Positions 1 through 8,784 of a stretch of 64,000 nucleotides of DNA are shown here, piece after piece. The DNA comes from Clostridium thermobutyricum (GTDB lineage: Bacteria > Bacillota > Clostridia > Ch29). Position 1 is the first letter of the stretch; the number at the start of each line of letters is the position of its first letter. Where the stretch lies: the NCBI GenBank assembly GCA_016842005.1, contig JAENYD010000002.1:1-64000 (forward strand), written 5' to 3'. Below the pieces are notes generated by a model. It had not been told where the DNA came from. It saw nothing but the letters and a program-made list of their open reading frames with translations, and made no database searches. The position numbers were made by a program, and so were the translations under genes.

Positions 1-88
1 GCATATATTGCCTAAACTCCCCTATTAGGTATCAACTTGTGGCATTCTGTACTAGTACAATATATGCATGGGTAGGAATTTTTATGTC

Positions 89-189
89 CTGTCAAGGAGA
101 GTGTCAAGGCTGTCAAGGGGACGGTTCTTCTGACAAGGTTGTCAGAAGAACCGTCCCCTTGACAGTCCCCTTGACAGTCCCCTTGACAG
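89..189. repeat. REP-like palindromic element with tandem 12-mers
   Basis: Positions 111-135 and 140-164 are perfect 25-base inverted arms around a 4-base AGGT loop; the core reads GGGGACGGTTCTTCTGACA. The right arm runs into three head-to-tail copies of GTCCCCTTGACA (153-188), and degenerate GTCAAGG copies lie to the left (91-117). It sits just past the 3' end of the minus-strand gene ending at 205. There is no T-run on either strand, so it looks like an interspersed REP element rather than an ordinary terminator. Confidence 0.8.
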
Positions 190-204
190 CTTTGGTCGGA
201 GTTT

Positions 205-1686
205 TTATCTTACGGCTTGTTCCGAATACCTGTTGCTGGCGTTCCACAGCATGAACTCGTCTATTCCGTTTTCCTCAAGGGCCCTTATCTGGGCTTTGAC
301 CTGTTCCGGCCCGTATTCTATATGGCCCTTCACCCATGGGGCGGTGAAGTCCTGGATCCAGGGCCTGATAATGGCCGGCGTCTCAATATTCTTATTTCTT
401 CCCACGGAGTCCCTGGCAGAGTTGTAGACAGTCTCATAGGGATAGGCGTCCGGCACCAGCAGGCCGTAGGTACCGTTGGCATAGTGGCTGGGGTACATCA
501 TGGGGCTGACGTAATCCACCACATTGCTGATGGCCTCCCAGTACTGACCCAGGGCCATGTCATCGGCCACCGAACCCACCAGCCCGTATATATCGGCTGA
601 TACATAGACATTTTTGGCAGAAAGCTCTTTATAGGCATACTTCAGGAAATCCTGTATGGTCCGGGGTTTGGAATGACCGGTAGTGTTTCTGTAATCCAGC
701 AGGCTGTCCAGCTTACCGCCATCGGATGCCGGGAAACGGACATAGTCAAACTGGATTTCATTGAATCCGGCCTCCGCAGCTTCTTTGGCCACTGCCACAT
801 CGTATTCCCACAACCGTCGGTCGTAGGGAGAAGCCCATATCAGCCCGTCGCTGTTGGTGAAAGGTTTGCCCGAGTCCTTATAGACAATGGCCTTGTCCGG
901 ATTATGGGCTATATAGGTTGGGTCCTTGAAGGTCACTATCCTTGCAATGGCATATATGTCGTTGTCCTTAAGCTTTTTCATCAGGGTCCCGATATCCTTG
1001 ACCGTAGCCTTGTCATTGGCTTCAGGGCTGTATTTTTCGGCAGCTTCTGTCCTGAACAGCATGTACCCCTTATCGTCCTTCACATCTATGACAAAGGTAT
1101 TTATTCCTGTCCTGCTGGCCATATCGATTAACCGGTCCACCCGGCTACCCGATGCAGAGTATATGGTCAGGTAGATGCCCTTCACCTTCACCCTCGGATT
1201 GTCCGGGTATTCTTTCACTTTCTCCTGTGGTGAAAAGTCCAGGGTCCGCAGGGTCTCATCCAGCAGATCAAACCTGTCGGCTACCGTATATTCTCCGGCT
1301 ATCCAGCCAAGGGCCTGGTCGCTGGCGGTATCTGCCGATATCAGGTACCATACTGCACTGCTCTCATCCGTTTTTTCTTCCAGTATTTTTACGGCTGTTC
1401 CCTTCATAAGGGCGGTGATTATCGGTGAGGATACGGATGCCTCCTGACGCACATTGAGCTTACCGGCGCTGATATATACGAGATTGGTCTTATCTTCCTT
1501 TTCCTGCGGGTCTTCACCGGGATCGTCATTTTGTTCACCGGTTTTGTCGTCAATGTCCTGGCTGTCATCCCGGTTTCCCGTAGAAGGTTCCAGGACGGGG
1601 AACAATCCCCCTGCCGAACAGGATGTGATTAAGAGTGCGAAAGCTAAAAAAAGCAATAAAAGAATAAGTCGTCTATTTTTCTTCAT
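205..1686 (-). CDS. SH3-domain lipoprotein with glycoside-hydrolase-like (DUF4015) domain
   Basis: Predicted exported lipoprotein of 493 residues. A basic N-terminus, a hydrophobic stretch and the lipobox ITSC place the lipidated Cys at residue 23. Residues about 30-65 form an acidic, low-complexity linker. About 68-135 resemble a bacterial SH3 domain (KLNVRQEASVSSPII), often a wall-binding module. From about 165 to the end the protein matches the putative glycoside hydrolase family PF13200/DUF4015, a TIM-barrel group, with FVIDVKDDKGY, EIQFDYVRFP and VSPMMYPSHY segments. It probably acts outside the membrane on wall or capsule polysaccharide, but no substrate can be read from the sequence. 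It appears monocistronic. Family call firm, substrate unknown. Confidence 0.85.
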   Translation of the reverse strand: MKKNRRLILLLLFLAFALLITSCSAGGLFPVLEPSTGNRDDSQDIDDKTGEQNDDPGEDPQEKEDKTNLVYISAGKLNVRQEASVSSPIITALMKGTAVKILEEKTDESSAVWYLISADTASDQALGWIAGEYTVADRFDLLDETLRTLDFSPQEKVKEYPDNPRVKVKGIYLTIYSASGSRVDRLIDMASRTGINTFVIDVKDDKGYMLFRTEAAEKYSPEANDKATVKDIGTLMKKLKDNDIYAIARIVTFKDPTYIAHNPDKAIVYKDSGKPFTNSDGLIWASPYDRRLWEYDVAVAKEAAEAGFNEIQFDYVRFPASDGGKLDSLLDYRNTTGHSKPRTIQDFLKYAYKELSAKNVYVSADIYGLVGSVADDMALGQYWEAISNVVDYVSPMMYPSHYANGTYGLLVPDAYPYETVYNSARDSVGRNKNIETPAIIRPWIQDFTAPWVKGHIEYGPEQVKAQIRALEENGIDEFMLWNASNRYSEQAVR

Positions 1687-1778
1687 TTGAGACCCCTGTC
1701 TAATATTATGTTAACCAAATTATATCACGGCAGGGACCGCATTTCAGTATTTATGCTACATGTAATTTTATCCTGCTG

Positions 1779-1787
1779 TGGTATAAT
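1779..1787 (+). promoter_or_regulatory. Extended -10 promoter for the VOC gene
   Basis: TGGTATAAT is a perfect -10 with the extended TGn motif, about 25 bases before the VOC start codon. No good -35 lies 16-18 bases upstream, which is tolerable for an extended -10 promoter. Confidence 0.5.
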
Positions 1788-1811
1788 TGTATTTGAGAGA
1801 GGAGGATGACT

Positions 1812-2222
1812 ATGAAGAATTTCAAGGGTCTTGCTCATATTGGCGTATTTACGCCGGACCTGGAGAGATCAAAGAATTTTTATATCCATGACCTTGGATT
1901 CGAGCTGGAATACGAGACCACTCTGCAAAAATCCGAAAATCTCAAACTGGAAATGGCCTTTGTGCGGTTAGACAACCTGGTGATTGAACTGCTGGAGCCG
2001 TCGGATTCAACAATGATCAAACCGGAGAGCGGAGGTGCTGTGAATCATATCGCCATTGAAGTGGAAGACCTGCCAGGGATAGTCAAAGAACTGAAGGGCA
2101 AAGGTATTGTCTTTGAGACTGAAGAGCTGTCATACATGGAAAAGCTGTTCAGGGGCGTACGGAACATCTTTCTCAGGGGTCCGTCCGGGGAGAGGCTGGA
2201 GCTTTTTGAATTTCTCGGCTGA
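1812..2222 (+). CDS. VOC/glyoxalase-family protein
   Basis: A 136-residue single-domain protein of the vicinal oxygen chelate superfamily. It opens LAHIGVFTPDLERSKNFY, the usual first beta-alpha unit with a metal-ligand His. It continues through HIAIEVEDLPGIVKELKGKG and ends GPSGERLELFEF with the C-terminal Glu ligand. Members include glyoxalase I, methylmalonyl-CoA epimerase and dioxygenases, and the sequence alone does not choose between them. The ATG at 1812 is preferred over 1806 because AGGAGG (1800-1805) then has 6-base spacing. A terminator follows, so it is probably transcribed alone. Confidence 0.85.
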   Translation: MKNFKGLAHIGVFTPDLERSKNFYIHDLGFELEYETTLQKSENLKLEMAFVRLDNLVIELLEPSDSTMIKPESGGAVNHIAIEVEDLPGIVKELKGKGIVFETEELSYMEKLFRGVRNIFLRGPSGERLELFEFLG

Positions 2223-2252
2223 AGCTGAAGGTTTACAGGCACTCAATACGGA

Positions 2253-2277
2253 AGAGTACTTTTCAGTACTCTTTTTT
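2253..2277 (+). terminator. Rho-independent terminator after the VOC gene
   Basis: Stem AGAGTAC/GTACTCT with a 5-base loop, followed by a run of T. Confidence 0.85.
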
Positions 2278-2377
2278 ACATTTTGAACTCAGACGGTTTG
2301 CAGACCGGGTCTGAATGGGGATGTATACTTGTGTAAAGACTATATTACCGGAACGGATATGCTGGTGGAATGTGGGA

Positions 2378-2476
2378 ATGAGGATATATATAAAGGAAAA
2401 ATCTTATGCCGATGGTGATTATGGGGTTATATATTACGGGGAAATCCTCAATGCGTATATGAGGGAGCGGGAATAA
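2378..2476 (+). CDS. Possible 32-residue small protein (uncertain)
   Basis: An open frame starting MRIYIKEKSYADGDYG and ending MRERE, within the gap between the VOC terminator and iadA. GTGGGA lies directly upstream but is too close to the ATG to be a good ribosome site. The frame stays open further upstream to about 2321. Composition looks protein-like (aromatic and charged residues), but there is no homology I recognise. It could be a remnant or chance. The rest of 2223-2529 shows only the terminator and no other structure. Confidence 0.2.
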   Translation: MRIYIKEKSYADGDYGVIYYGEILNAYMRERE

Positions 2477-2529
2477 ACTGCAGAGTTTTTGCGGGAAAGC
2501 ATATGGGAAATCGGAGGGGATATTGCAAG

Positions 2530-3702
2530 ATGTTGAAGCTTATTAAAGGCGGTAGGGTATACAGCGCCGAATACCAAGGGCAAAAGGATGTTCTGATTGT
2601 CGGCGATAAAATAGGGATGATAGACGAGGATATCGATCCTTCAGTGGGTATCCTGGAAGTGGAGGTGATTGACGCTGCAGGGAAGCTGGTGGTGCCGGGA
2701 TTTATAGACCAGCATGTGCATATTATCGGTGGCGGGGGAGAGATGGGCTTTGCAAGCCGTACCCCTGAGATAATGCTGTCTCAGGTAGTTCGGGCAGGGG
2801 TTACAACACTGGTGGGGCTGCTGGGCACCGACGGTACCACCAGGCAGGTGCATTCACTGCTGGCCAAGACAAGGGGCCTGGAGATTGAAGGGATTACCAC
2901 CTATATATACACCGGCGCTTATGAGATTCCCACCAGGACCATAACCGGCAATGTACGGTCGGATATAATTCTGATAGACAAGGTATTGGGTACCGGAGAG
3001 GTTGCCATATCCGACCACCGCTCGTCACAGCCTTCCAGGCAGGAACTGAAGAGGCTTGTGGCAGAGGCCAGGGTGGGGGGCATACTGAGCGGCAAGCCGG
3101 GGATGGTGCATCTCCACGTTGGGGACGGCAGGGACGGGCTTGAGATGGTCTTCGAGATTGTGGAGGAAAGCGAGATACCCGTATCACAGTTTGTCCCCAC
3201 CCATGTCAACAGGCGGGAGAAACTGCTGGAGCAGGCAGTGCGGTTTGCCCTCATGGGCGGGGTAATAGACATTACGGCGGGGGTTAGCCCCACGTCCGGG
3301 GACGGGGACTCGGTCAAATCCAGTACTGCTGTCAGGAGGTGCATAGAGAAAGGAGTGCCTGCAGACAGGATAACCATGAGCTCGGACGGTAACGGCAGTC
3401 TGCCGGAGTTTGACGGGAAAGGGAATGTGGTGGGTATGATGGTCGGCAGTATGGATACCCTGCACCGTGAACTGAAGGACCTGGTGAGGGAGGAAGGGCT
3501 GGACCTGTCCCTGGCTCTGAAGACGGTCACTTCCAATGTAGCCGGAGTGTTGGGCCTGTACCCCCGCAAAGGGCGCATATGTGCCGGCGCGGATGCGGAT
3601 ATAACGGTCCTGGATGAAGGACTGGATATAGAGATGGTATTTGCCAAGGGAAGGAAGATGATGGACAGGGGAGAGGTCATTGTGAAAGGGACTTTTGAGT
3701 AG
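2530..3702 (+). CDS. iadA: Beta-aspartyl (isoaspartyl) dipeptidase
   Basis: A metal-dependent amidohydrolase of 390 residues, the usual size of IadA, which cleaves beta-aspartyl dipeptides left by degradation of damaged proteins. Visible landmarks are the HxH metal motif in FIDQHVHIIGGG (His62, His64), the TGAYEIPTRTITG substrate segment, SDHRSSQPS, the histidine-bearing HLHVGDGRDG and VPTHVNR, and the catalytic Asp in SSDGNGSLPEF. Where E. coli IadA has the carboxylated bridging Lys (GVKCAISDHR) this protein reads GTGEVAISDHR, suggesting Glu there. The ATG at 2530 follows GGAGG (2514-2518) and matches the family N-terminus; an in-frame ATG at 2503 has a poor ribosome site. It fits the peptide-scavenging theme of the window. 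Confidence 0.92.
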   Translation: MLKLIKGGRVYSAEYQGQKDVLIVGDKIGMIDEDIDPSVGILEVEVIDAAGKLVVPGFIDQHVHIIGGGGEMGFASRTPEIMLSQVVRAGVTTLVGLLGTDGTTRQVHSLLAKTRGLEIEGITTYIYTGAYEIPTRTITGNVRSDIILIDKVLGTGEVAISDHRSSQPSRQELKRLVAEARVGGILSGKPGMVHLHVGDGRDGLEMVFEIVEESEIPVSQFVPTHVNRREKLLEQAVRFALMGGVIDITAGVSPTSGDGDSVKSSTAVRRCIEKGVPADRITMSSDGNGSLPEFDGKGNVVGMMVGSMDTLHRELKDLVREEGLDLSLALKTVTSNVAGVLGLYPRKGRICAGADADITVLDEGLDIEMVFAKGRKMMDRGEVIVKGTFE

Positions 3703-3732
3703 AAACCGGAGGCGCGGGCTTCCGGTTTTTTT
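3703..3732 (+). terminator. Terminator after iadA
   Basis: AAACCGGA/TCCGGTTT stem (3703-3710 with 3721-3728) followed by a T tract. Confidence 0.85.
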
Positions 3733-3841
3733 CTGCCCATCCGTGCCTGCTGGCGGTGGTTTTACAGAAGAAGGTTCAACTATATCGGAACTAAAAAGAG
3801 GAAAAAGGGGAGGACCCAAAGAATTAAACAGTTATTATCCT

Positions 3842-3896
3842 GTGGCCAACCACCACTTATCTACCATTTTTTAGCGGCGGATAAGCGGTGCCAAGC
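3842..3896. repeat. Interspersed palindromic element, copy 1
   Basis: TGGCCAACCACCACTTATC is followed about 15 bases later by GGATAAGCGGTGCCAAG. The two halves are imperfect inverted repeats of each other (CACCACTTATC versus GATAAGCGGTG). A clearly related copy lies at 35229-35290 and a half-copy at 27155-27177. It lies in the leader of the symporter cluster. Confidence 0.6.
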
Positions 3897-3979
3897 TTCT
3901 GGATTGATTCAACTAACATTCAGTGAAGCTAAACTCTGTCTGAATGAAGGTTCATTTTATCCATATGGGGTTGATAGGA

Positions 3980-4126
3980 ATGGATTTTTTAGAAAAAATC
4001 GGGTGGCTGGGACTTCCCGTAAAGACATGGCTGATTATAGGACTGCCATTTGTGCTGTCGGCAGCAGCTCCTTATCTGATAGGCAATCTCCTGATCAAAT
4101 GGGGGAGGGCGGATGACCATGAATAA
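3980..4126 (+). CDS. Small membrane protein preceding the symporter
   Basis: A 48-residue protein with one hydrophobic helix (WLIIGLPFVLSAAAPYLIG) and a polar tail ending RADDHE. It overlaps the start of the sodium/solute symporter by 8 bases, so the two are translationally coupled. Tiny one-helix proteins encoded immediately upstream of SSS-family symporters are a known arrangement (symporter small accessory protein, or DUF3311-type partners); I infer that role from position and size. The start is uncertain: in-frame ATGs at 3944 and 3965 exist, and 3980 has GGGGT at modest spacing. Confidence 0.6.
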   Translation: MDFLEKIGWLGLPVKTWLIIGLPFVLSAAAPYLIGNLLIKWGRADDHE

Positions 4127-5618
4127 ATCCCTTATATATCTCATCTATTTCACCCTTTACACCATATTGATACTGTGGTTCGGCAAGTACGGCATACGCC
4201 GGACCAAGTCAACCCGGGACTTCTACGTGGCGGGGAATTCCCTGGGGCTGGCCGCCAGTATATTCACCTTTGCGGCCACCTGGTTCAGCGCGGCTTCCAT
4301 GCAGGGCCTTACCGGGTCAATGTATGCCTATGGCTATTCAGCGGCTTTGTATGCCGTTATAAGCTGGTTTCTGGGGGCCTCCCTACTGGTGGTCATGTCG
4401 GTGCGTTTAAAGGATTATGATATAGTTACCATTCCCGAATTCTTCAGAGTAAGGTACCAGAGCAGGCTTCTCCAGGCCATGGGGGGTGTGGTGATCCTCA
4501 TCAGCTATATTTTCTATATGATAATACAGATCAGGGGCTTCGGCATAGTCATGACCCAGCTCCTGGACATACCGTATACCCTTTCCATATTCCTGGTATA
4601 CCTGTTCATATTGTATACCACTTTTGGGGGCCTTTTTTCGGTGGCAAGGACGGACGGGGTGAACTTCATACTGATAATACTGGGCACCCTGGTGGCTCTT
4701 TCCCTCATTCTCGGGAACCTGGGCAGTATAACCGATATACACCGCCAGGCCATGCTTATTGATACCCGGCCCTTTGAAGCCTTTCCCACCGCCACTCCGA
4801 GGGGGTCACTGCTGGATCCCTTTGCCCACGGGCTGCAGCCCCTCCTTCTGATTATTACGGTATTCTTCGGCTGGGGCCTGGGTCTTGCAGCCAATCCCCA
4901 GTATGCCATAAGGGTGATTTCCGCCAAGGACAAAAGGACTGCCGTGAGGATGATAGGCCTGTCGGTGCTTGTACTGGCCCTTATATATGTATGCATATTC
5001 ATAATCGGTATAGGCTCAAGGGTGCTGGCACCCAGCATATCCGGCATTACTTCCATTGACGAGGTATTTCCCTATGTAATAAACAATATCGTATACTCAC
5101 CCCTGAGCGGGTTTGTGCTCATAAGTGTAATAGCAGTGGCCATATCCACCGCCAATTCCCAGCTGCTTCTGATAGCCAGCGGTTTCAGCTATGACATATA
5201 TAAAAACTATGTGAATCCTCTGGTCAGCGAACATAAACTGCTCACCATCAACAGGGTGGTAATCTGCGTCGGGGGCACCCTTTCCCTGTTCTTATCCATC
5301 AATCCCCCCAGCAATCTCTTAACCTTCGGGGGTCATGTGTGGGGCATATTTTCATCATCCTTTCTGTTTCCCCTGTACGGCGGCCTGTTCTGGAAGAAGG
5401 CTACCAGGGAAGGGGCTGTGGCATCCTTTTGCGGGGGACTGGCGGGTCTCCTCCTGTTCTACCTTGTATCCCTGTATATAAGGGGCAAATCAGGGTTTTT
5501 AGAGGGTTTTACGGTACACCCCGCTATTTTCGGTGTCTTAACGGCATTCCTGCTGTTTTATCTGGTGAGTATTTTTACTTACAGGGCCGACCGGGGAGGT
5601 AGTGACTTTGAGGTTTGA
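4119..5618 (+). CDS. Sodium:solute symporter (SSS family)
   Basis: A 499-residue polytopic membrane protein with about 13 hydrophobic segments, of the SSS/SLC5 family that includes PutP and PanF. The signature stretch GNSLGLAASIFTFAATWFSAAS near residues 39-60 (TM2) and ISTANSQLLLIASGFSYDIYKNY (about 343-365) are typical. It couples Na+ entry to uptake of an organic solute. Overlap with the following kinase and the adjacent oxoprolinase operon suggest an amino acid or 5-oxoproline-like substrate, but that is inference. The ATG at 4119 is favoured over 4113 by spacing from GGGGGAGGG (4101-4109). Confidence 0.88.
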   Translation: MNKSLIYLIYFTLYTILILWFGKYGIRRTKSTRDFYVAGNSLGLAASIFTFAATWFSAASMQGLTGSMYAYGYSAALYAVISWFLGASLLVVMSVRLKDYDIVTIPEFFRVRYQSRLLQAMGGVVILISYIFYMIIQIRGFGIVMTQLLDIPYTLSIFLVYLFILYTTFGGLFSVARTDGVNFILIILGTLVALSLILGNLGSITDIHRQAMLIDTRPFEAFPTATPRGSLLDPFAHGLQPLLLIITVFFGWGLGLAANPQYAIRVISAKDKRTAVRMIGLSVLVLALIYVCIFIIGIGSRVLAPSISGITSIDEVFPYVINNIVYSPLSGFVLISVIAVAISTANSQLLLIASGFSYDIYKNYVNPLVSEHKLLTINRVVICVGGTLSLFLSINPPSNLLTFGGHVWGIFSSSFLFPLYGGLFWKKATREGAVASFCGGLAGLLLFYLVSLYIRGKSGFLEGFTVHPAIFGVLTAFLLFYLVSIFTYRADRGGSDFEV

Positions 5619-7377
5619 TATAGAGAATAAGATACTTATACCCTTTCTTATCCTGATTATTATACCTACCCTTGTGGTGGGAGGGGTGTTTTACTGGAAC
5701 AGCTACAGGCTTCTTGTAGACAGCCAGACGGATGGGATGGCCAAGGACCTGGATATGATGATGAATTACCTGGACGCCCTGTCCCAGGAAGCGGAGGAAG
5801 GCTTCATATCACGGGGTGAGGCCCAGGACAAGGCGTTGAACTACCTGAAAGAATACTCTGGGAATCGGATCAGTGTTGTGGATAAAAGCGGGATATTGCT
5901 GATCGGTTCGGGGGATATGGACATACCGCCGGCAGAAACAGCGGAAACCCGGTTCAAACAGGTAAATTCCAGTATAATGGCTTTTGCCGAATATCCCCGG
6001 TGGGGATGGACCATAGGCATTGTATCCACCACCCGCAAATTTACCTATGAACTGCTGGAAATGCAGAAATATACTCTGCTGGTAGCCATAATAGGTATTA
6101 TTATAGCGGTGGAATTGAGCATACTGCTGGCCCATAACATTTCCCGCCCCATAAAATCCCTGGCGGAGGTATGTGACAATATTTCGGCGGGGAGGTTTGA
6201 CGGATGGATTCCCATTGAACGGAAGGACGAGATAGGGGTACTGGCCCGGGCCCTCAATAATATGCTTATAAAGCAAAAGGAAAACAATAAGAAACTGGTG
6301 GAAATGAAAAAATCCAATGAGGACATCCTGAGGAGTATAGATATAGGGATAATAGCCATCAATAAGGGGGGCAGGGTAATAGGTATCAACCAGGCAGCGG
6401 AAAATTTCCTTGCAGCAAGGTATATTGTACGGGAAAAGAACGAATACCTGGGGACCTTCTTTTCTCAACTGATGAGGCATCTGAATGCCACCCTGGTAAA
6501 CCAGAGACCGGAATACAATATGGTCTGGCAGCTGGAAGGAGAAGGAGGTATCAGGTATATAGAGGTGAATACCAGTCTCCTCCGCAGTGAGGATGGAAGC
6601 GTAAACGGGGCAATCTGCAGTTTCAGCGATATTACCAACAGGAAAAAGGTGGAGAACAGGATAGAGAGGGTAAACAGGCTGGTGTCCCTGGGTGAACTGG
6701 CTGCGGGATTGGCCCACGAAATAAGGAATCCCCTGGCAGGGATGAAGACAAGCTCCCAGGTGCTGTATAACAGATTCGGCGACAATCCCTCCAACCTGTC
6801 CCTTATCGAAGGAATACTGCATGAGATCGACCGGTTGAATTTTCTGATCACAGACCTGCTGAATTTCGCCAGGCCGCATCCGCCCGATCGCAGGGAGACG
6901 AATATAGCAGAGGTGGTTAAGAAGGCGGTGGAGCTTACCGAAAACAGGATGATCAAGCATGGCATAAAACTGGATATGGAGGTCGGGACGTCAGATACCC
7001 GTGTATATGTGGACAGGAACCAGATGGAACAGGTATTTCTGAATATAATCATAAATGCCATCAAGGCCATGGAAGACGGAGGGGTACTTTCCATAAAGAT
7101 CTATCACAAGGGGGAAGGGCAGCCCCGCAGGCTCAAGATTGCCTTTTCGGATACGGGGACGGGTATAGACAGCGAAAATATAAACAGGATTTTTGACCCC
7201 TTTTATACTACCGACCCCGGGGGAACCGGTCTTGGGTTATCGGTGGTTCACAAGCTTGTTACAGAGAATGATGGGGATATAGAGGTGTTCAGCAAGGTTG
7301 ACCATGGGACTACTTTTGTGTTAGGATTGCCCCTTTCCGGAGGTGAAGACAGTGAAGAAAAGAATTCTGATAATTGA
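5608..7377 (+). CDS. Membrane sensor histidine kinase with HAMP and PAS domains
   Basis: About 589 residues. A first membrane helix (about 10-30), an extracytoplasmic sensor of about 120 residues and a second helix (about 155-178) are followed by HAMP (SRPIKSLAEVCDNISAG), a PAS domain (about 240-350), the phosphoacceptor helix LAHEIRNPLAG with His370, and a GHKL ATPase domain (N box NIIINAIKAM, G boxes DTGTGI and GGTGLGLS). The start overlaps the symporter stop. TTG at 5608 has proper spacing from GGGGAGG, whereas GTG at 5602 is too close. It probably senses the substrate carried by the symporter and phosphorylates the overlapping response regulator. Confidence 0.93.
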   Translation: MRFDIENKILIPFLILIIIPTLVVGGVFYWNSYRLLVDSQTDGMAKDLDMMMNYLDALSQEAEEGFISRGEAQDKALNYLKEYSGNRISVVDKSGILLIGSGDMDIPPAETAETRFKQVNSSIMAFAEYPRWGWTIGIVSTTRKFTYELLEMQKYTLLVAIIGIIIAVELSILLAHNISRPIKSLAEVCDNISAGRFDGWIPIERKDEIGVLARALNNMLIKQKENNKKLVEMKKSNEDILRSIDIGIIAINKGGRVIGINQAAENFLAARYIVREKNEYLGTFFSQLMRHLNATLVNQRPEYNMVWQLEGEGGIRYIEVNTSLLRSEDGSVNGAICSFSDITNRKKVENRIERVNRLVSLGELAAGLAHEIRNPLAGMKTSSQVLYNRFGDNPSNLSLIEGILHEIDRLNFLITDLLNFARPHPPDRRETNIAEVVKKAVELTENRMIKHGIKLDMEVGTSDTRVYVDRNQMEQVFLNIIINAIKAMEDGGVLSIKIYHKGEGQPRRLKIAFSDTGTGIDSENINRIFDPFYTTDPGGTGLGLSVVHKLVTENDGDIEVFSKVDHGTTFVLGLPLSGGEDSEEKNSDN

Positions 7378-8758
7378 CGATGAAAGAACCCTGTGTATCT
7401 CCATGCAGGAAGGCCTTAAAGATATGGGCTACTGCGTCCAGACTGCCCTGACTGGTGAAGAGGGACTCAGCAAAGTGATATCCTTCCAGCCCCATCTCGT
7501 TTTCCTGGATTTGAGGCTTCCCGGCATGGGTGGTCTGGAGGTGCTGAAAGAGATAAAGAATATTGACAGTAATACCGAGGTAATAATAATGACCGCCTAT
7601 GCGGATATTAAAACAGCGGTATCAGCCATAAAACACGGGGCCCTGGATTATTTCACCAAGCCCTTTGAACTGGAGCAGGTGGAAGTGATTATTCAAAAGG
7701 CCTTCGAAAACATCAGCCTGAAGGAGCAGACATACCTGTTAAAGGAGGACAAGAAGAGAAGAATAACGCCCATAATAGGAAAACACCCGTCCATGATGGA
7801 GGTTATGAAACAGATCAGGATACTGGCCCGGCACGATGATGCCACAGTTCTGATAAGGGGGGAAACCGGAACAGGCAAGGGACGGGTGGCATATGACCTC
7901 CACTACTGCAGTAAGAGGAAGGACAAGCCTTTTGTGGAGATAAACTGCGGCACCATACCCGCGAACCTGATAGAAAGCGAACTGTTCGGGTTCGAAAGGA
8001 ATGCCTTCACCGGTGCCCGGCAGTCCAAAAAAGGGCTCATGGAACTGGCTGATGAAGGCAGTGTATTTCTGGATGAGATAGGGGAGCTTTTCCCGGATAT
8101 GCAGGTAAAACTCCTGCGGTTCCTGGAGGAGAGGAGGTTCAAAAGGATAGGGGGTCTCCGGGACATTGAAGTGGATGTGAGAATAATAGCTGCAACCAAT
8201 ATGGACCTGGAGAAAGCCATTGAGAGGAAGGAATTCAGGGAAGACCTCTACTACAGACTGAATGTGGTTCCAATCAATCTCCCCCCTTTGAGGGAAAGAG
8301 GAAAGGATGTTATACTGCTGGCTGAGTATTACCTGCAGGAGTACAGCCGGAAGATGGGCAAGTCCATGTCCGGCCTTTCCCCCGAAGTGGAGAAATTATT
8401 CCTTGAATACCGCTGGCCGGGAAACATACGGGAATTGAGGAACATCATCGAAAGAGTGCTTATACTCTATAATGGTGAAAGGCTTGAATTGAAGCACCTG
8501 CCCGAGGAAATCACAGAAGGGAAATATACGGGGGAAGCTTTACGGAATGGTGTGCCCGGAGAGGGCGGTTATCCTTCCGGTGACGGTTTTTCCCTGGAAA
8601 AAATACTGGAGGACATAGAGAAGAAATATATACGGGAGGCCCTGGAGAAGACCCGCTGGAATAATACCAGGGCGGCGGAACTGCTGGGCATCAGCAGGTA
8701 CAGCCTCCAGAGGAGGATAGAGAAGTATTTTGGCAAACCGGGTGATTGCGCACAATAA
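7352..8758 (+). CDS. NtrC-family sigma-54-dependent response regulator
   Basis: A 468-residue activator. The receiver domain (1-120) carries the Asp9-Asp10 acidic pair and phosphoacceptor Asp53 (VFLDLRLPG). The AAA+ domain (about 135-375) has Walker A GETGTGKG and Walker B VFLDEIGE. A Fis-type helix-turn-helix closes the protein (NNTRAAELLGISRYSLQRRI). The sigma-54-contacting loop reads NAFTGA instead of the usual GAFTGA. GTG at 7352 lies 8 bases after GGAGG (7339-7343) and is preferred over GTG at 7343; the gene overlaps the kinase. Likely target: the -24/-12 promoter at 8928 and the ycsI-Nramp-pxpABC operon. Confidence 0.94.
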   Translation: MKKRILIIDDERTLCISMQEGLKDMGYCVQTALTGEEGLSKVISFQPHLVFLDLRLPGMGGLEVLKEIKNIDSNTEVIIMTAYADIKTAVSAIKHGALDYFTKPFELEQVEVIIQKAFENISLKEQTYLLKEDKKRRITPIIGKHPSMMEVMKQIRILARHDDATVLIRGETGTGKGRVAYDLHYCSKRKDKPFVEINCGTIPANLIESELFGFERNAFTGARQSKKGLMELADEGSVFLDEIGELFPDMQVKLLRFLEERRFKRIGGLRDIEVDVRIIAATNMDLEKAIERKEFREDLYYRLNVVPINLPPLRERGKDVILLAEYYLQEYSRKMGKSMSGLSPEVEKLFLEYRWPGNIRELRNIIERVLILYNGERLELKHLPEEITEGKYTGEALRNGVPGEGGYPSGDGFSLEKILEDIEKKYIREALEKTRWNNTRAAELLGISRYSLQRRIEKYFGKPGDCAQ

Positions 8759-8784
8759 GTGCGAAATCACCCGGTTTTTATTTT
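8738..8784 (+). terminator. Terminator overlapping the end of the response regulator gene
   Basis: CCGGGTGATT...AATCACCCGG stem with an added GCGCAC/GTGCG pairing around the stop codon, followed by TTTTTATTTT. It separates the regulator genes from the downstream operon. Confidence 0.9.

Noticed and set aside
89-189. CRISPR-like array
   Set aside because: The 12-mers are contiguous with no spacers and belong to a palindromic element.
3748-3765. TGGCGGTGGTTTTAC as a sigma-54 promoter before the symporter cluster
   Set aside because: The -12 element reads TTAC rather than TTGC, and the match to the -24 element is partial.
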